Positions 1 to 12,350 of a stretch of 64,000 nt of DNA are shown here, piece by piece. The notes under the pieces are model-generated. The model was not told where the DNA came from and did no database searches. It worked only from the letters and a program-made list of their open reading frames with translations. Position 1 is the stretch's first letter; every line of letters begins with the position of its first letter. The translations under genes and the position numbers were made by a program. Source of the stretch: Neofusicoccum parvum. Taxonomy: Eukaryota > Ascomycota > Dothideomycetes > Botryosphaeriales > Botryosphaeriaceae. The stretch spans positions 2,294,001-2,358,000 of the forward strand of contig CP087214.1 of NCBI GenBank assembly GCA_020912385.1, given 5' to 3'.

Positions 1-3000
1 AACGAATGAAGTGTTGAGAGTCCACGATGAGAGACAATCCACCGCCGGAAGCAGCATTGTTAAGCTGATGGAATGTTGCATAAGGAGTCTGTCCTCGGCA
101 GCATTGCGGCGTAGGGTGCCAGCGGTCAGTAGCGGCGATACTGCAGTATGCCTCGTGTGTGCCTGCCAAGAAACGGCGCGGTGTACGAGCAAAGATCACC
201 GACCCAACTGTGCAATATCACGACCATAGTCTCGATGTACCTAAGAGAGCTTTCTCGTATCCATTGCTTAAATGGGATCAGGAGAGAGCTCTGGGCTTTG
301 ATGATGCTGTAGCCGCTGCTTCAGCGCAGTGGCTGTACACACGCCATCTCCAAGAAGAATCTAGCGCCTATATCCGTGGCTGTGTGTAATAGTAGCATGA
401 GTGCTCGTCGTTTGAAACTTGAAGAGGTTCGTGACAGTTTTCGGAATTTGCATTCCTTTGCTTCATCAAGTTCACTGTGTGCCCCATAGCGTGGACACTT
501 AAACTTGCGCTTTGATAGCACCGGCCATGGCATCAGCTTCGACGTGACTCTTTCACCTACGTGGTCAGTAAGCTTGACTCGCCACGGTGACGTTTGATTC
601 AGAGGGTCTTTGCTACTACGAAGAATTTATGCACGTGGATGGCATAATGCCTGATGCTGCATTTGGTCTACAAATATGGTTTCACGATTTCTATTAGTGG
701 AGGCTCAAACCGCAGCAAGAAACCACCAAAAATGAATTCGGTTGTGTTCGAAGAGGCTAATGTAGACACCCAGCTAGGCTGTGAGGCTGTGAAAGGGCGC
801 TTGGGTTACTCGGCAAGTGGGTAGCTCCCGATGTGCCGATAGATCCGAACTTTGATCTCATAATACACCGCACGGGAACTATCACAAGGCTGACCTCGGA
901 TTTAAGAGTTTAGCAAGGCCCAAGCGCTCGAATTTACGGCTTTTACCACTTTCCGGGAGCTCGAGACGAACAAACACTTGTTGTGGCTGTCATGATGGCG
1001 TGATCAGATGGTACATTGGGAGAGCAAATAGTATAATGAAATCATTGACAGCTTAGGTTTTCTGGATAGAATATCCAAGGATGCTACTTCGTTGGGAGAT
1101 CTGGAATGAAACGAGCGAGGCGGTTTCGTTCGGATTATATAATCTTCGAAAGGGGGCCGAGTTCGTCTCATCCCCGCCACTACAGACGAGTGGCCCAGCC
1201 GCGCCATTGCTTAATCAACAAGCCCGGGCTGTTTCACTTTCTGACTCAAAACACGAAGTTGCATGTTCGAGCTGGACCGATCCGACTCCGTCAGTCAGAA
1301 AGCCGACTGACTTCTCGTCCGCCAGCTTCGCGAGCAATTCACAACTCTACGGACCCGAAGGTTTTGCGAGCCACCCGGCATGCAGCAGAAAGAGGATACT
1401 CAGGCTGGGTGTCTATTACTGAACTGATGTTGCCGCGGCTATGGAAGTATGGTCAATCCTCTCTACAGTATCGTCGTGACAGGACGGAGAAAAGCCGCTG
1501 ATGTGTGAGAAACAGGCTCCTCGGCTGCACCGAAACCGACGCAGTCGCCATATACGACACATTTCCCAATGGATGAAGTACGTCGCGATCCATTGCGCTG
1601 AACCTGTACCCTAGAAACCTCGATGTCGGCGGCAATCGGAAACCCTCTCGTTCGGCCCTCACACCGTCGACGTGCGACTCGGTAGCATCCCAGCGTGCGC
1701 ATACCGCAGCCAAGGCATAGAGAATAAACGTACCAAGAATGATCATCGGGTTGATCTCTCCGTATATATAACATGCCACTTGGAAAATTCGATGGACTGG
1801 ATGATGGTCTATGGTCAGACGCCGCTCGTTCCTGACGGGCACCTTGAGTAGGACATGACCCTCCTACAACCCGTTGGAACGGCTGGCAGATTCGAATATC
1901 GGCTGTAGTGGCTGCTGCCGAGTTGCAGCGCAAGGCCTTGCGAGTGTAAAGATCATCTGCAAAGGTGACAATTCTCGGCCACGTAGTACTCTGGCTATGC
2001 GTCCCTGAGAAACTTAGGTGGGTTACTGTTGAAAAATTTGTCGACAAGGTCTATTGGTAAATAGGAAATGTTTCTCTATTGGGTGTGGATAATGTTGCGG
2101 TCTTAGAGTCTTGTTCACCCTTCTACTGCTCAGACCGAAAGACAAGTTTCGATATGGCTTTGATAACAACTTGAATGGGCAATGTCAAATGGGGTGGGGA
2201 TGTACTCTCGAAGTGAGCTGAAGCAAATAATCAAGGAACTGTTTGCACAATATCGTCAGAGGCGGAGAACATGTGAAGACCAAAAAGTCGATCACAAGCA
2301 TTTTTGCTTTACCGGTGTCAAGCTACGGCTAGTTTCACAGCCCTACAAGTGCCGTAGACAACGGTAGACTCGGCACATAGCCTCGCTTTAGTCCATGCGC
2401 ATGTTTGATAGTCCCGCGTCGGTACAGCACGGACTATTCGTGGGGAGGGGGCAGTGCTGGCGCCAAAATTAGACGAGAGGCTCAATCTGTGCAGGGCGAA
2501 ACAACAGATCCTGCCATGCCGCAGGAGAGGCTGTGATAATTTTGTTTCAGAAATTCGAAAACTTGCTTGTCTATTCTATCTACTCCAATAGGGCTTGAAC
2601 CAAGTCTTTGTGGATTAAGCATTCAACTTGTTGATGTGAATTGGTGCTTGCCGTTCTCCGTTTCACCGAATGGTTTATCCTCAGGGGCTGCTATGGAAGA
2701 GGCTTGATGACGACGCTCCGGCCAGACATGGTCTCCATCTGAACCCCAACTAGCATGCTGGCACGAGACCCAAACCTGAGGTATTAGCTGTGCTGGAACC
2801 TGGTGATTTCTCCTGGACATCGACCGGTGAGTTGTCCCAGTAAGTTTAAAGTGGTGACACCCCGTATTTGAGAGGGTATGTGCTGTCAAGTTATCAAAGC
2901 TATGCACAAAGCGCTAACAAGGCGCCAAGAAAATACGCTCCGGTTTTGTATTCCTTATTTTTCCGTCGATTCTGCCTTGCACTGCCTGAGGTTGCAGCCG

Positions 3001-3188
3001 AGATGAGGGCTTCCATTCAGGCAACCCCACATACACAACTACCTCGTATAGATCCACTTGGGCTCACCACCGTTCTCTCACTCCGCCGACGGATCCAGCC
3101 TTGAAACGTGGAGGAGGTGTACAAGTTCATACCTTCCGTTTAGGGGTTAAAATGTGTGACCTACGTAGTTCCCGTTTGGCTGCATCAC
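1..3188. other. gene-poor stretch, no supported gene
   Basis: I see no family-recognisable protein, no chain of exons with consistent splice sites and no terminal repeats here. The longest open frames (about 1106-1501 on plus, 1463-2047 on minus) overlap each other on opposite strands, have no coding-like codon bias and match no family I know. A frame on the minus strand around 1453-1842 has one hydrophobic stretch followed by a fairly ordinary-looking segment and could be a coding relic, but this is weak. Treated as intergenic or decayed sequence. Confidence 0.5.
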
Positions 3189-4383
3189 ATGAAAATGAAA
3201 CCAACGACAACCAGCGTGTTCGTTTTGCAAGTGACATTGCTTGCGCTCCACAATGTTGCTAATGGCTTGGAGCTTGACATCACGGAACCACAATCCATTC
3301 GAGATGTTTCTGCCAACATTGCTTACGGCATGAAGAGCTGCTACACAGGGAACAACACCGGGGACGTCACAGGCAACTCCAACGGCTTCTATCTCTGCAT
3401 CGAATGCAATGGTAGCTAAGGAACATATAGGCAGCCTGCCCGATCCATACTACTGGTGGAATGCTGGCGCCATGTTCATGAAGATGGTGGACTACTGGTA
3501 CTACACCGGCGACAACTTGTACGTCGAGGTGACCAAACAAGCCATCCTTCACCAGGCAGGGCCTGAGTACGACTTATGCCCCAGAACCAAACCGAGTCGG
3601 AAGGCAACGGCGACCAGTTGTTCTGGGCTCTATCAGCCATGTCCGCAGCAGAAGTCCGCTTCCCCAATCCCAGCAGCCAGCACGCCTCCTGGATCACCCA
3701 GGTACAAACCGTGTTCGACCTGCAAGCGCCGCGATGGGACACCGAAGAGTGCGGCAGCGGGCTGCGATGGCAGTACGCCCACACCCTCATGAAAAACCCC
3801 GAGCCACGAAACGCGCTGACACCCAGGATCTTCTCGTGGAACAAAGGCTGGAACCACAAAACCACCATCTCCAACGGCGGGCTCTCCCAACTCAGCGCAC
3901 GTCTCGCCCGCTACACCGCCAACACAACGCACGCCGCCTGGGCGACCAAAGTCCGACCGGGGCCCTCATCCATCCTCGTCGCGTCGACGACCTCCACAGC
4001 CATCGCGCTCAACGACGGCGCCTCCCTCGCCGGCACGGCCGCCATGTATGACCACACGCGCTCCGCCGTCCGGCGCGCCCGCACCGAGCAACTCCTCGCC
4101 ACCGCGCCCGCCCGCTTCTCCACGCCCGCGGCCACGATGGTCGAGCCCGCGTGCGGCCGCCTGCGACGTCGATCAGCAGTCGTTCAAGGCGCTGGATGGC
4201 GCTGACCGCGCAGCTGGTGCCGCCGCCCAGTGCGCCGGCGTCGGCAGCGCCTGCGGCCGCCTGTGGAACAACTCCGTCTGGGACGGCACAGAGGCCTGTG
4301 CGAGCAGATGGCCGCCCGCGTCGGTGGCCGAGGCCAGGACGAGTAGGCCCGACGCGGGTGGCGGCGGGGGGCGGTGGTGTTGA
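3189..4383 (+). pseudogene. decayed GH76 (DCW1/DFG5-type) mannanase gene
   Basis: The 5' part reads as a GH76 alpha-1,6-mannanase-type enzyme. A signal peptide is followed by the family hallmarks YYTGNNTGD, LPDPYYWWNAGAMF (3430-3475) and, further on, SEGNGDQLFW, AAEVRFPNP, GGLRWQ-type and SNGG...LARYT segments (3576-3930). The likely family role is remodelling or anchoring of cell-wall mannoprotein. Two introns can be modelled: a possible GC-AG intron near 3374-3436, and GTACGC..CCCAG near 3772-3825. However, one base is missing near 3571, between the GPEYD and MPQNQT blocks, and from about 3950 on the conserved blocks (GASLAGTAAMYDHT, MVEPAC, DVDQQSFKA) jump between all three frames with segments lost. 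I infer a pseudogene with several indels. A sequencing error could explain the first shift but not the rest. Confidence 0.75.
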
Positions 4384-4680
4384 TGCGCGCGCGGCGACGG
4401 CGGGGGATCAGGGCGGGGCGGCGGTGCTGGCAGCGGCGACAGTCGGCACGGCGCGCGATACTGGATGCTGTAGGTGCGGCGGGGCGGCTGGTTGCCTGTT
4501 GGGGAAACAACACGGTTGGGGATCATGGGGCCGAGGAGTGGGGGAGGCGAGGCTGATAAGCGTGGGCGCTGGCTGCGCGGTCGACTTCCCCGCTTGCGGC
4601 ATCCCGGCTGGGGCTCTGTCCAACCAGGAACACAAGATATTAAGCAATTGCTCGGGCGTGCTTGTTTGAACTGCGTCGAC

Positions 4681-6985
4681 ATGTCGAAGTCTCTCGTCAG
4701 GCCGTTCAAGTGCTCGGTGTGCGAACGCCCATTCACTCGCCAAGTACACCGCCCGTGACGCGCCCGGAGATTGGAACAGACCGTGCTGACCGTGGGACTG
4801 CTTTGTAGGAAAACTTGAAGCGACATGTACAAACACGTATGCCCTATCAGATTCCCCGCGATGTCGTGCGGATTTTGACAGTGTTCCACTAGACCATCCC
4901 AGCGCTGTTTCGCGGTCGTACCCGTGTCCGCAATGCGACGCTCGGTTTTCCCGGAGGTACATACGTGAGGTCCATCTGGCATTCAAGATACGCAGACTCA
5001 CAGGCAGAACCAGTGACCTGAGGAAGCGGCACATTCGAAACTGCCACCCTTCAATTGAGATGATACTGCCCACACTGTCGTGGCAGTCTCTCGAGGACGA
5101 GCTCTGCCTGCCCTCGGCCCAGGGCCAGGATGGCGAGGACACAGTGAGCTTTACTTCTGTCCACATGGCAAAGAGCAGTGCTGAATACTCGTGCGTATGC
5201 AGGACTTGTATCTCGCTCTGTCGAGTTTGCCCGTGAAAAGAGTAACTCCGTATGTCCTGCTCACCTTTCGCCCAGGACATCCACTAATGTACTACAGAGA
5301 ATCGCAGAACTGTGAGGCCTTCTTCACAAAGTTCCATCCAACAATGCCGACCTTGCATGAACCAAGCTTCGACCTGGATACAGCACCAAAAGGATTGGCT
5401 AGTGCTGTTATGTGCATAGGTGCGTTGTACGGCTCGGGAGATTCCAGGTATGCCACGAGCAGAAAAATGTTCGAAGATGGATATAACGCTCTGGAAGAAT
5501 ATGTAGGATTTTGCTCATCCCCAAGAAAACGACTGAGGATTGGCTGACATCGTACGCGCCCAGACCAAGGAAGACCGTAGCAGGTTCCAAGAGACATGGG
5601 TCCTCCAAGCATACATCTTGCTGGAAGTGTACGGGATATACGTGTGTGACGATACCCTGCTGTCAAAAGCTCAGCATATCCATCACAGCCTCGTGGGAGC
5701 TATCAGAGAGTTGCAGATGACCCACGATGGCCATGCATCCCGCTTGGGAACTCCGGGGTCCCCCGAGCTCATGCCCGTACTATCAGAGGATGAACCGGCC
5801 ATGGTGCAGAAGCGATGGCTAGACTTTGTCCAAGAGGAGTCAAGAAAGCGGTCCGCAAAACCACGTCACCACACGATACCCGAGCTAACCCCTACCAGAT
5901 GCATCTACTCCATCTACCTCCTCGACTCCCAGCTCTCCATCGCCTGCAACCTACGCCCCCAGATCTCCGCCCTGGAGATCAAATACGAGCTCCCCTGCGC
6001 CGACGACCTCTGGTCCGCCACCACAGCCGACGCCTGGCACACAGCCCGCACCCAGCACTTCCGCTCCTTCAACGAGCAAGACGACCGCCCCGGCGCGCAC
6101 GACGACGACGCCGCCCCCACCGAAGGCTCGCTCTACTCCAGCACGCAAGACCTCCTCCACCACCGGCGCAGCCGCCCCTCCCTCCGCCTCCTCTGGCACT
6201 CCCCCTTCGCCGCCCTCGTCCTCGTCACCCAACTCCAAATGATGTCGCGCGAGCTGACCCACGCGTCCTGCCTCCTCGAGCGCCCCAAAAACACCCAGCG
6301 CCACCTCTCCATCCTGACCGAAGCCCAGTACAACCAGATCTCCTGCGCGCTCCGCAACATCGCCGAGCTGGCGCCGCGCAGCGACCCCGCCGGCGCGCAC
6401 CCGCTCTGGCACGCCTTCTGGCTGACGTACCGCTACACCTCGCTCACGCTGTCCCACCCCGACTCGCTGCTCGTCACCGGCGTCGTCGAGACCAACCTGC
6501 CCGCCGCCATCGCGACCGCGGGCCACCTGGCCCGCCCGCGCAGCCGCAGGGCGAACCGCGATATCTACGAGGACCGCGATGTGTTTCGCATCTTGAATGA
6601 TCTGGAGGCGGCGCTGGGCCGCATGGCGGCGGCGCCGGGGGTCGAGGGCGAGAATCCGTTTTTGACGCTGCTGGCGTTTAAGATCTGTTTGGTGGGGTGG
6701 CGGGTTGTGCGGTTGACGATGGGGGAGGCGGGGAGGGGGGAGGAGGCGGCGCAGGGGAGGTGCAATCCGTCGAGGTTTGTGTTGCAGAGCGTCATGGCGG
6801 CGATACGGGAGGAGGGAGGTGCGGAGGGGGCGCTGGGGGCGGAGGTGGAGTATCTGCAGTGGGTGAGGGAGGCGTTGCTGAGGAGGAGTGTGTGGCCGGT
6901 GGGGCGGTGGGAGGCCGCGATTGTGGATGAGGCGGTTGCCGGGGCGGGGGAGTATGCGGCGGGGGTGAGGGAGTCTGAGGGTTGA
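4681..6985 (+). CDS. C2H2 zinc-finger transcription factor with fungal-specific TF domain
   Basis: Predicted nuclear regulator of 652 residues in seven exons; modelled introns are 4744-4808, 4837-4892, 4957-5013, 5144-5202, 5250-5297 and 5503-5563, all GT-AG. The first three introns interrupt the zinc fingers, and only this splicing restores two canonical fingers: C11-x2-C14-x12-H27-x3-H31 and C42-x2-C45-x12-H58-x4-H63. The middle and C-terminal region (about residues 110-450) carries the FHPTMPTLHEPSF and WVLQAYILLEVYG type segments of the fungal-specific regulatory domain (PF04082-like). The first ATG is used because finger 1 starts 10 residues after it. It lies next to the GST/dioxygenase/permease group and could regulate it, which is inference. 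The last exon is C-rich on the coding strand up to about 6540 and G-rich after 6600. Confidence 0.85.
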
Positions 6986-7107
6986 TGGGTGAACAGCGTG
7001 TGAAGATGGGAACGCAAGGTTGAAAAGAAGGTTCTAGTTCATTCAATGTCTATATTGGTAGAATAAAGTGGATGCGGAAAGCATCAAAGATAAGAATGGC
7101 TGGGCCT

Positions 7108-7896
7108 TTACGCCGGCGCCTTGTCTCCCACGTTGTCCAGAATATACGGCTCCCCGTCTACTTTAACATAGATGGGATCCGATTTAATCCTCCAGTAGTA
7201 CTCATGGATCTCAGGGTGCTTCTTTGTCCACTCCTTCGCAAACACCTGTCCAAACATTATCAGCAATGCACCGAGAGGGACACAACGGTGGAATACTCAC
7301 AAACTGGTAACCTCTCGCAAGCGCGGCAACAACAAACAGATCCGCCATCGTCAGACCCGATCCCACGAGAAACTTCTTCCCGCTCTTCAACTCTCTTGCC
7401 ACGACGTCAAGCATTGCCTCGCTGCCCTTCTCGGCCGCCGCCAAGATCTCCGGACTCGAAGGCGCCTTGCCGATGACGGGGTTAATCCAGTTCATAATGG
7501 GAGGCAGGAGCTCGTTGTTGGCAAACGACGACCAGCGGAGGATGGTTGCCTCCTCCTCCAGCGTCGAGCCCAGGAGCGTGGTCTGAGGGTTTTGCTTGGC
7601 GACTGCGGAGAGAATCGTCAGCGCAATCGGCAACAACGCTGCAGGGGTGCTGCCGTACGGTAGTATGTGACTGCAATGCACTCGTAAAGAAGGAAGCCGT
7701 CAGGGCGCTCCAATGCAGGAACCTTGCCCGTGGGGAACTTGGCCAGGTAGGCGTCGCCGACACCGCCCTTGGCCGGGTTGACCTTGATCGGCCATGCCTC
7801 GAGGTACTCGATGTCGAGCTTGTTGAGCTCGGCTACGTAAAGGCACATGGTGGCCCGAGGGGCCTTGGGGTAGTTGTACAGCTTGCCGAACGACAT
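7108..7896 (-). CDS. glutathione S-transferase, EF1B-gamma-like
   Basis: 225 residues in three exons (7896-7659, 7602-7301, 7245-7108; introns GT-AG of 56 and 55 bp). The N-terminal thioredoxin-fold half starts MSFGKLYNYP, then has FPTGKVPALE, the usual substrate and glutathione-binding stretch (G-K-V-P-A-L-E-x). The C-terminal half has LLGSTLEEEATILRW and FLVGSGLTMADLFV, the conserved GST N-capping/helix signature with the aspartate in MADL. It ends with a short tail after KKHPEIHEYYWRI. This GST type is found in eEF1B-gamma and in stand-alone fungal GSTs; no EF1G domain follows, so a soluble detoxification or conjugation enzyme is likelier. It is encoded head to tail with the dioxygenase at 8567-9919. 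Confidence 0.87.
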
Positions 7897-8566
7897 TGTG
7901 GAGTGGTCAGGTGCTGTTTCACGGTTCGTCAGGTAGCGGTGCGGGGGTTGGAATTGGGAATGCAATGGAAAGCATGGTCGCTGCTGAGAATGCTTGGACT
8001 GCCGTTTTGTGGCTGGCTCTGGTGCTGCAGCTCTCGGTACTCGAGGTTTGGGCCGTGATGGAGCAGTGCGGACGAGGTGGACTATGCGTGGAGTGGACGT
8101 GTGGATCGGCGAGAATGCGGGGGTGGACGGGCGCGAGGTGGAGCTCCGCCTTTGTCCACCACACTCCTCGTCAATGCCGATCACCCAAACTGCTGCTCGT
8201 CTGGATGTGAAACTGCGGGAAACTGCTGCTGCATGGCTATTACGTACTTCTTCCAGGCCCTTATGCACCCCGCTTTCACTCCCGGAGACCGTGTGTCCAT
8301 CTTTCCGCATGTTCCGGGGCGCCGTCAGTCGAGCCGGGCGCTCTCGGTTTTGGACATGCTGTATGCCCAACGTAACAGAAACATTTACTATGTGCGAAGG
8401 CATCCTCAGTGCCACATTTCCGGTCGCGCTGGAAACCCTGCTAGAATTCAGTGCTCTTAATCATTTTTCAAGGGCGAAAGGCATTCACGGGCATGATTGC
8501 AACTTAGCTCGTGGCAAAGAAGAATTTTCAATTTGGAGTTCTAAACAGAGGCTTCTACATTAAATC
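7897..8566. other. intergenic, GST promoter and dioxygenase 3' end
   Basis: Contains the upstream region of the minus-strand GST and the downstream region of the minus-strand dioxygenase. Open frames here are short and without family resemblance. No clear TATA motif or repeat was seen. Confidence 0.5.
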
Positions 8567-9919
8567 TCACACCGCCACACTTGTCTGCACAGGCTCCTTT
8601 CCCAGCGCCTTGAATCCCTGGGGATCATGGTACTCTCCATGGAACGGATCCTCATGAACTCCCTGCTGCCTCGGCCTGTCATTGTCAAAGTCCAGCCTCT
8701 TGTACCCGTGTTTCCTCGCATTGAGGTAGTCGGGCATGTTATACACCACAGGATCGAGCGGCTTGTCGAGGCCCAGCCTCTTGAGCAGCGGCGAGTCAAT
8801 GGGCTTCAGCGGAACCTCGTTGACGGGACGCGTGAAGTAGATGACGCCCACACGCTTCTCCCGCTCCTGGTCTTGCGGTGGCTTGACCACGCGATGGATT
8901 GTGGCCTTGAAGAATCCGCCCGTCATGAGCTCGAGGGCCTCGCCTACGTTGACGACCAGAGCGTTCTGGAGATACTGCAAGATGTCAATGGTCTGTCTCA
9001 GTTTCGGACGTTGGCAGGGATAAACTCACTTGAACCCACTTCCACTGTCCGTGGTTGTCAAGAATTTGCAGCGCAGAAATGGGCTGCGAGAAAAGGAAGG
9101 TAAATGTGCCCCAGTCTGTGTGTCCAGCGAGGTATAGGTCGCGGTATTTCTGGTTGTCTTCCTCCGTCCGCGGATTGTAAATCATCTGGGAAATAAATCA
9201 GCCGCTGTAACTTAATACCTCAAGGTGATGCATACGTAGCGGAGATACTCAGTGCTCTCCTTGCCAAAAGCGTGCGTGCGGAGCACAACTTCTTCCGGAA
9301 CGTCGAGGATCATTGCGACAAGCACCAGGAGCTTCTTCAAAATGCTGTTGCGGATTATGTCCATAGTTTGGCGAACTTCATCCATGTGTGGCTCCAAGAT
9401 CTTGGGGTGCGAATGATTTTCGGGATCATGAACGAGAATATTGTAATGGTCGAGCTTGGCCTACGTCAGCTAAAGTCTCGATAATAGCTGTGTGGACGAG
9501 CTTACAGTCTTGTGGAATCCGCCCTTGATGCCGCGCTCGCCTGAAGGCTTGAAGCCTACGTAAAGACCACTTGCATCCTCTTCCGGAGTCGCCTCGAAGG
9601 GAAGCTTCTCTTCGGGCTCCAAGGTCATGACTGCATGTGCGAGGCTCATTTGAGACTCGTACAGCTCGTCGGAGATGCCGTGGTTCGAAATTGTGAGGAA
9701 GCCATGCTCAGTCACGGCCTTGAGGAGATCCTGGGCTAACTCCTTTCTGGTGTTGGGATCATCGTACTTGGCGAAGTCAACGTTCACGAGCTCGATCCAG
9801 TCGACTTTTGCATCGAGTCAGTTTTTGAACGGTGAAGGCGGGTTGGAGGACGACGCACGCTTCTCCTTGGTGGGAGCTGCCGGCACGAACTTGGGAATCG
9901 AAGTCTTTGCGGATGCCAT
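8567..9919 (-). CDS. 2-oxoglutarate/Fe(II)-dependent oxygenase (isopenicillin-N-synthase fold)
   Basis: 382 residues in five exons (9919-9859, 9804-9506, 9460-9236, 9185-9030, 8974-8567). The first intron (GTGCGT donor, CTGAC branch site) removes an in-frame TGA near 9823 and joins PTKEK to LDWIELVNVDF, the family's usual start of the DIOX_N region (about residues 20-130). The 2OG-FeII_Oxy domain (about 190-290) has the iron ligands in GHTDWG (HxD) and the distal histidine in IHRVVKPP, with the 2OG-binding arginine about ten residues on, in REKRVGV. Family members catalyse hydroxylation, desaturation or ring formation; the substrate is not predictable here. It shares a 474 bp divergent promoter with the permease at 10394, which suggests co-regulation. 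Confidence 0.88.
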
Positions 9920-10393
9920 GTCGATGGAATTGGTTTTGGAAATCTTGTTGCGATGACCAGTTGCTGTGGATTCTTGGAGAGCCTTGAGCCACCAAGACGG
10001 CTGTATTAATATCTCACAATTGGCATGCGAAGAAGCAACATCGAGCTGCAAAGACATTCCCTCCGCTGCATTCCCCGCGCACTCCACTCTGGAGTGTCGA
10101 CTATCAAGCCAAGCGGTGCGGAGCTCCCGGGTCCAGCTAGCCAATAGGAAGTGGGGCGTATTGAGGTGGAGCTCCGACGCGGCGAGGCCGGGGATCCTGG
10201 CCCGGCAACCCATGATAACGATAATATAGCCGGCGCGATAGTACACGCGGCACTCCAATACCAAGAACGACGTTGCAGAATCGATAGCGTCCACTCAGAG
10301 ATAGCCGAAAGGAATCAAAACTATTAATTCGCCCCAGATGTTGACACAATTTCCAAACGCAATCACGCTTGCTCGTCTGATCCTCTCGTGAAC
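9920..10393. promoter_or_regulatory. bidirectional promoter between dioxygenase and permease
   Basis: A 474 bp gap separates two divergently transcribed genes with plausible shared metabolism. I see no obvious TATA element or repeated operator, but the arrangement makes shared control likely. Open frames inside are short and unconvincing. Confidence 0.5.
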
Positions 10394-12123
10394 ATGTCTT
10401 CCGGTCCACAGCGTTGGTATCACAAGTGGTCATGGTACGACCTGGATGCGTCCAAGGCGGAGAAGAGACTGCTACTCAAGCAAGATTTGATGATCTTGAC
10501 CTTTGGGTGCCTTACGTTCTTCACCAAGGTAGTCTCCTCTACTTCCTCACTGCGGCGCCGCCATATCTGACAAGCCTGCTAGTTTCTTGACCTCCAAGCA
10601 TTCCAGAATGCCTATGTCACTGGCATGAAAGAGGATGTCGGAATGGAAGGCAATGACCTCCAGTACACGACTGGTGTTTTTCAGGCTGGATACTGCGCCA
10701 TGATGATTCCCGCCAATCTGTTACTCACACGAGTTGCGTAAGTGGTTGATACAGAGGCCGGGAACGGAGAAGACACTGACAGGACTTGCGCAGACCAAAC
10801 ATCTTCATCCCGTTCTGCGAGGTAATCTGGGGATGCCTCACCCTCGCGACGGCTTTCGTGGACACCGTTGATCATGTCTACGTGATTCGGTTCTTCAGCG
10901 GTGTCTTCGAAACGGTGGCCTACCCAGGTGTCATCTACTGCATTGGGTGCTGGTACAAGAAATCGGAAATCTCCCGACGTTTATCGCTCTTCTACATCGC
11001 GGGTCCGCTCGGAACCATGTTCGCAGGGTACTTCCAGTCCGCTTGCTACACCAATCTCGACGGCGTACATGGTCTCGCTGGGTGGAGATGGCTATTCATT
11101 GTGTGAGTCAGCCTCCCCCCTGATATCCCCGATGGTTTCCTGACTCCTCACCACAGCTGCGGCGCCATCACAATCCCCATCGCGCTCTACGGCGCCGCCT
11201 TCTTCCCGGCGCGTCCCGACTCTCCGAACCCCAGCCGGTGGCTCCGCGCGGACGAGATCGCCATGGCTCGGGCCCGACTAGCCAACGACGGCAACGAAGC
11301 GCCCAAGGTCAAACTCACCAAGGACGTCGTGATAAGCGTCTTCAAGTCGTGGCACTGGTACTGCTTCGTCGCGCTCTACATCGTCTTCAACCAGGCCATG
11401 ATCACCAACGGCCAGCCGTTCAGCTTGTACCTCAAGGCCCACGCCGACAAGTACTCGCCCAGCCAGATCAACAACATTCCGACCGGGCAAAGCGCCGTGT
11501 CGATTGTTGCGGCTTTGGTCGGCTGTTACTGGGCCGATGTGACCGGGCTGCGGTGGCTGCCGTCGCTGGTCATCTGCGTGTGCATGGTCTTCGGCAGCAT
11601 TTGCATGGCTGTCTGGTACATTCCGGTTGGGCTGAAGCTGTTCGCGTTCTACGTGGCCGGACTTGGAGGTGCTTTGAACCCGCTCTTCATGAGTTGGGCG
11701 TCTGAAGTGGTGAGTCTACTTTGCGTCTGCATCCATGGGCATTTCTAACAGAACCTGTCCAGACAATGGGGTCGGCGGAAGAGCGTACCGTCGTCGTCGC
11801 AAGTATGAACGCTTTTGGCCAGGCTCTTCTTGCTGGTTTGAATATCGTCACCTTCCCAACACCACAGGCTCCTCGATTCAAGGTACGTCCACTGAAACAG
11901 AGGGAAATGCGAAAGTTTTTGCGCTAATATTGGCCCACAACAGTTTGGATGGTACTGGGTGATGGCAAATAACTTGGTTCAAGTCTTACTCGTGATTGGA
12001 ATTGCGTTCCTTCACACCCAACAGAAGCGGAGGGAGAAGAGTCAAGTGTTTATTGGTGTGGCTGTTGAGAACCGTGAAGAAGAAGACTTGGAAGGAACCT
12101 CCAGCATTGTATTGAAGAAATAG
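10394..12123 (+). CDS. MFS permease, allantoate/anion:cation symporter type (Dal5-like)
   Basis: 483 residues in six exons; introns 10529-10582, 10738-10793, 11103-11156, 11710-11762 and 11883-11943. The predicted protein has about 12 membrane helices. The N-terminus (WSWYDLDASKAEKRLLLKQD) and the helix 4-5 region (RFFSGVFETVAYPGVIY...CWYKKSE) are typical of the anion:cation symporter branch that includes allantoate, nicotinate, biotin precursor and pantothenate carriers. The central loop includes LRADEIAMARARL, and the C-terminal tail is acidic and cytosolic. It likely imports a small carboxylate or amide across the plasma membrane. It diverges from the dioxygenase gene, so the carrier may feed that enzyme (inference). 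Confidence 0.88.
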
Positions 12124-12350
12124 AAAAAGAGCCGGAAGCCACTTGGTTGTCAAACTAAAGGGATATGAAGAATTAGCACGATAGAGATAGTCCGCAGTAA
12201 TTTAGTTATTACCTACAACTGAAAGGTTTGCGTTGTTACTTTAAATTGACTGAAGCGGGGTTAAATGGGGGCCAAATAAAGCGCAGCGAATAGTGACTCA
12301 CCAACGCTGACTGTAAGATAGCTTGGTACAGCTCACGTCAGCTTCATTTT

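Noticed and set aside
9818..9830. In-frame TGA early in the 2OG oxygenase gene, apparently a nonsense mutation
   Set aside because: A GTGCGT..AAAAG intron (9805-9858, with a CTGAC branch site) removes it and joins PTKEK to LDWIEL, exactly the family consensus; the gene is intact.
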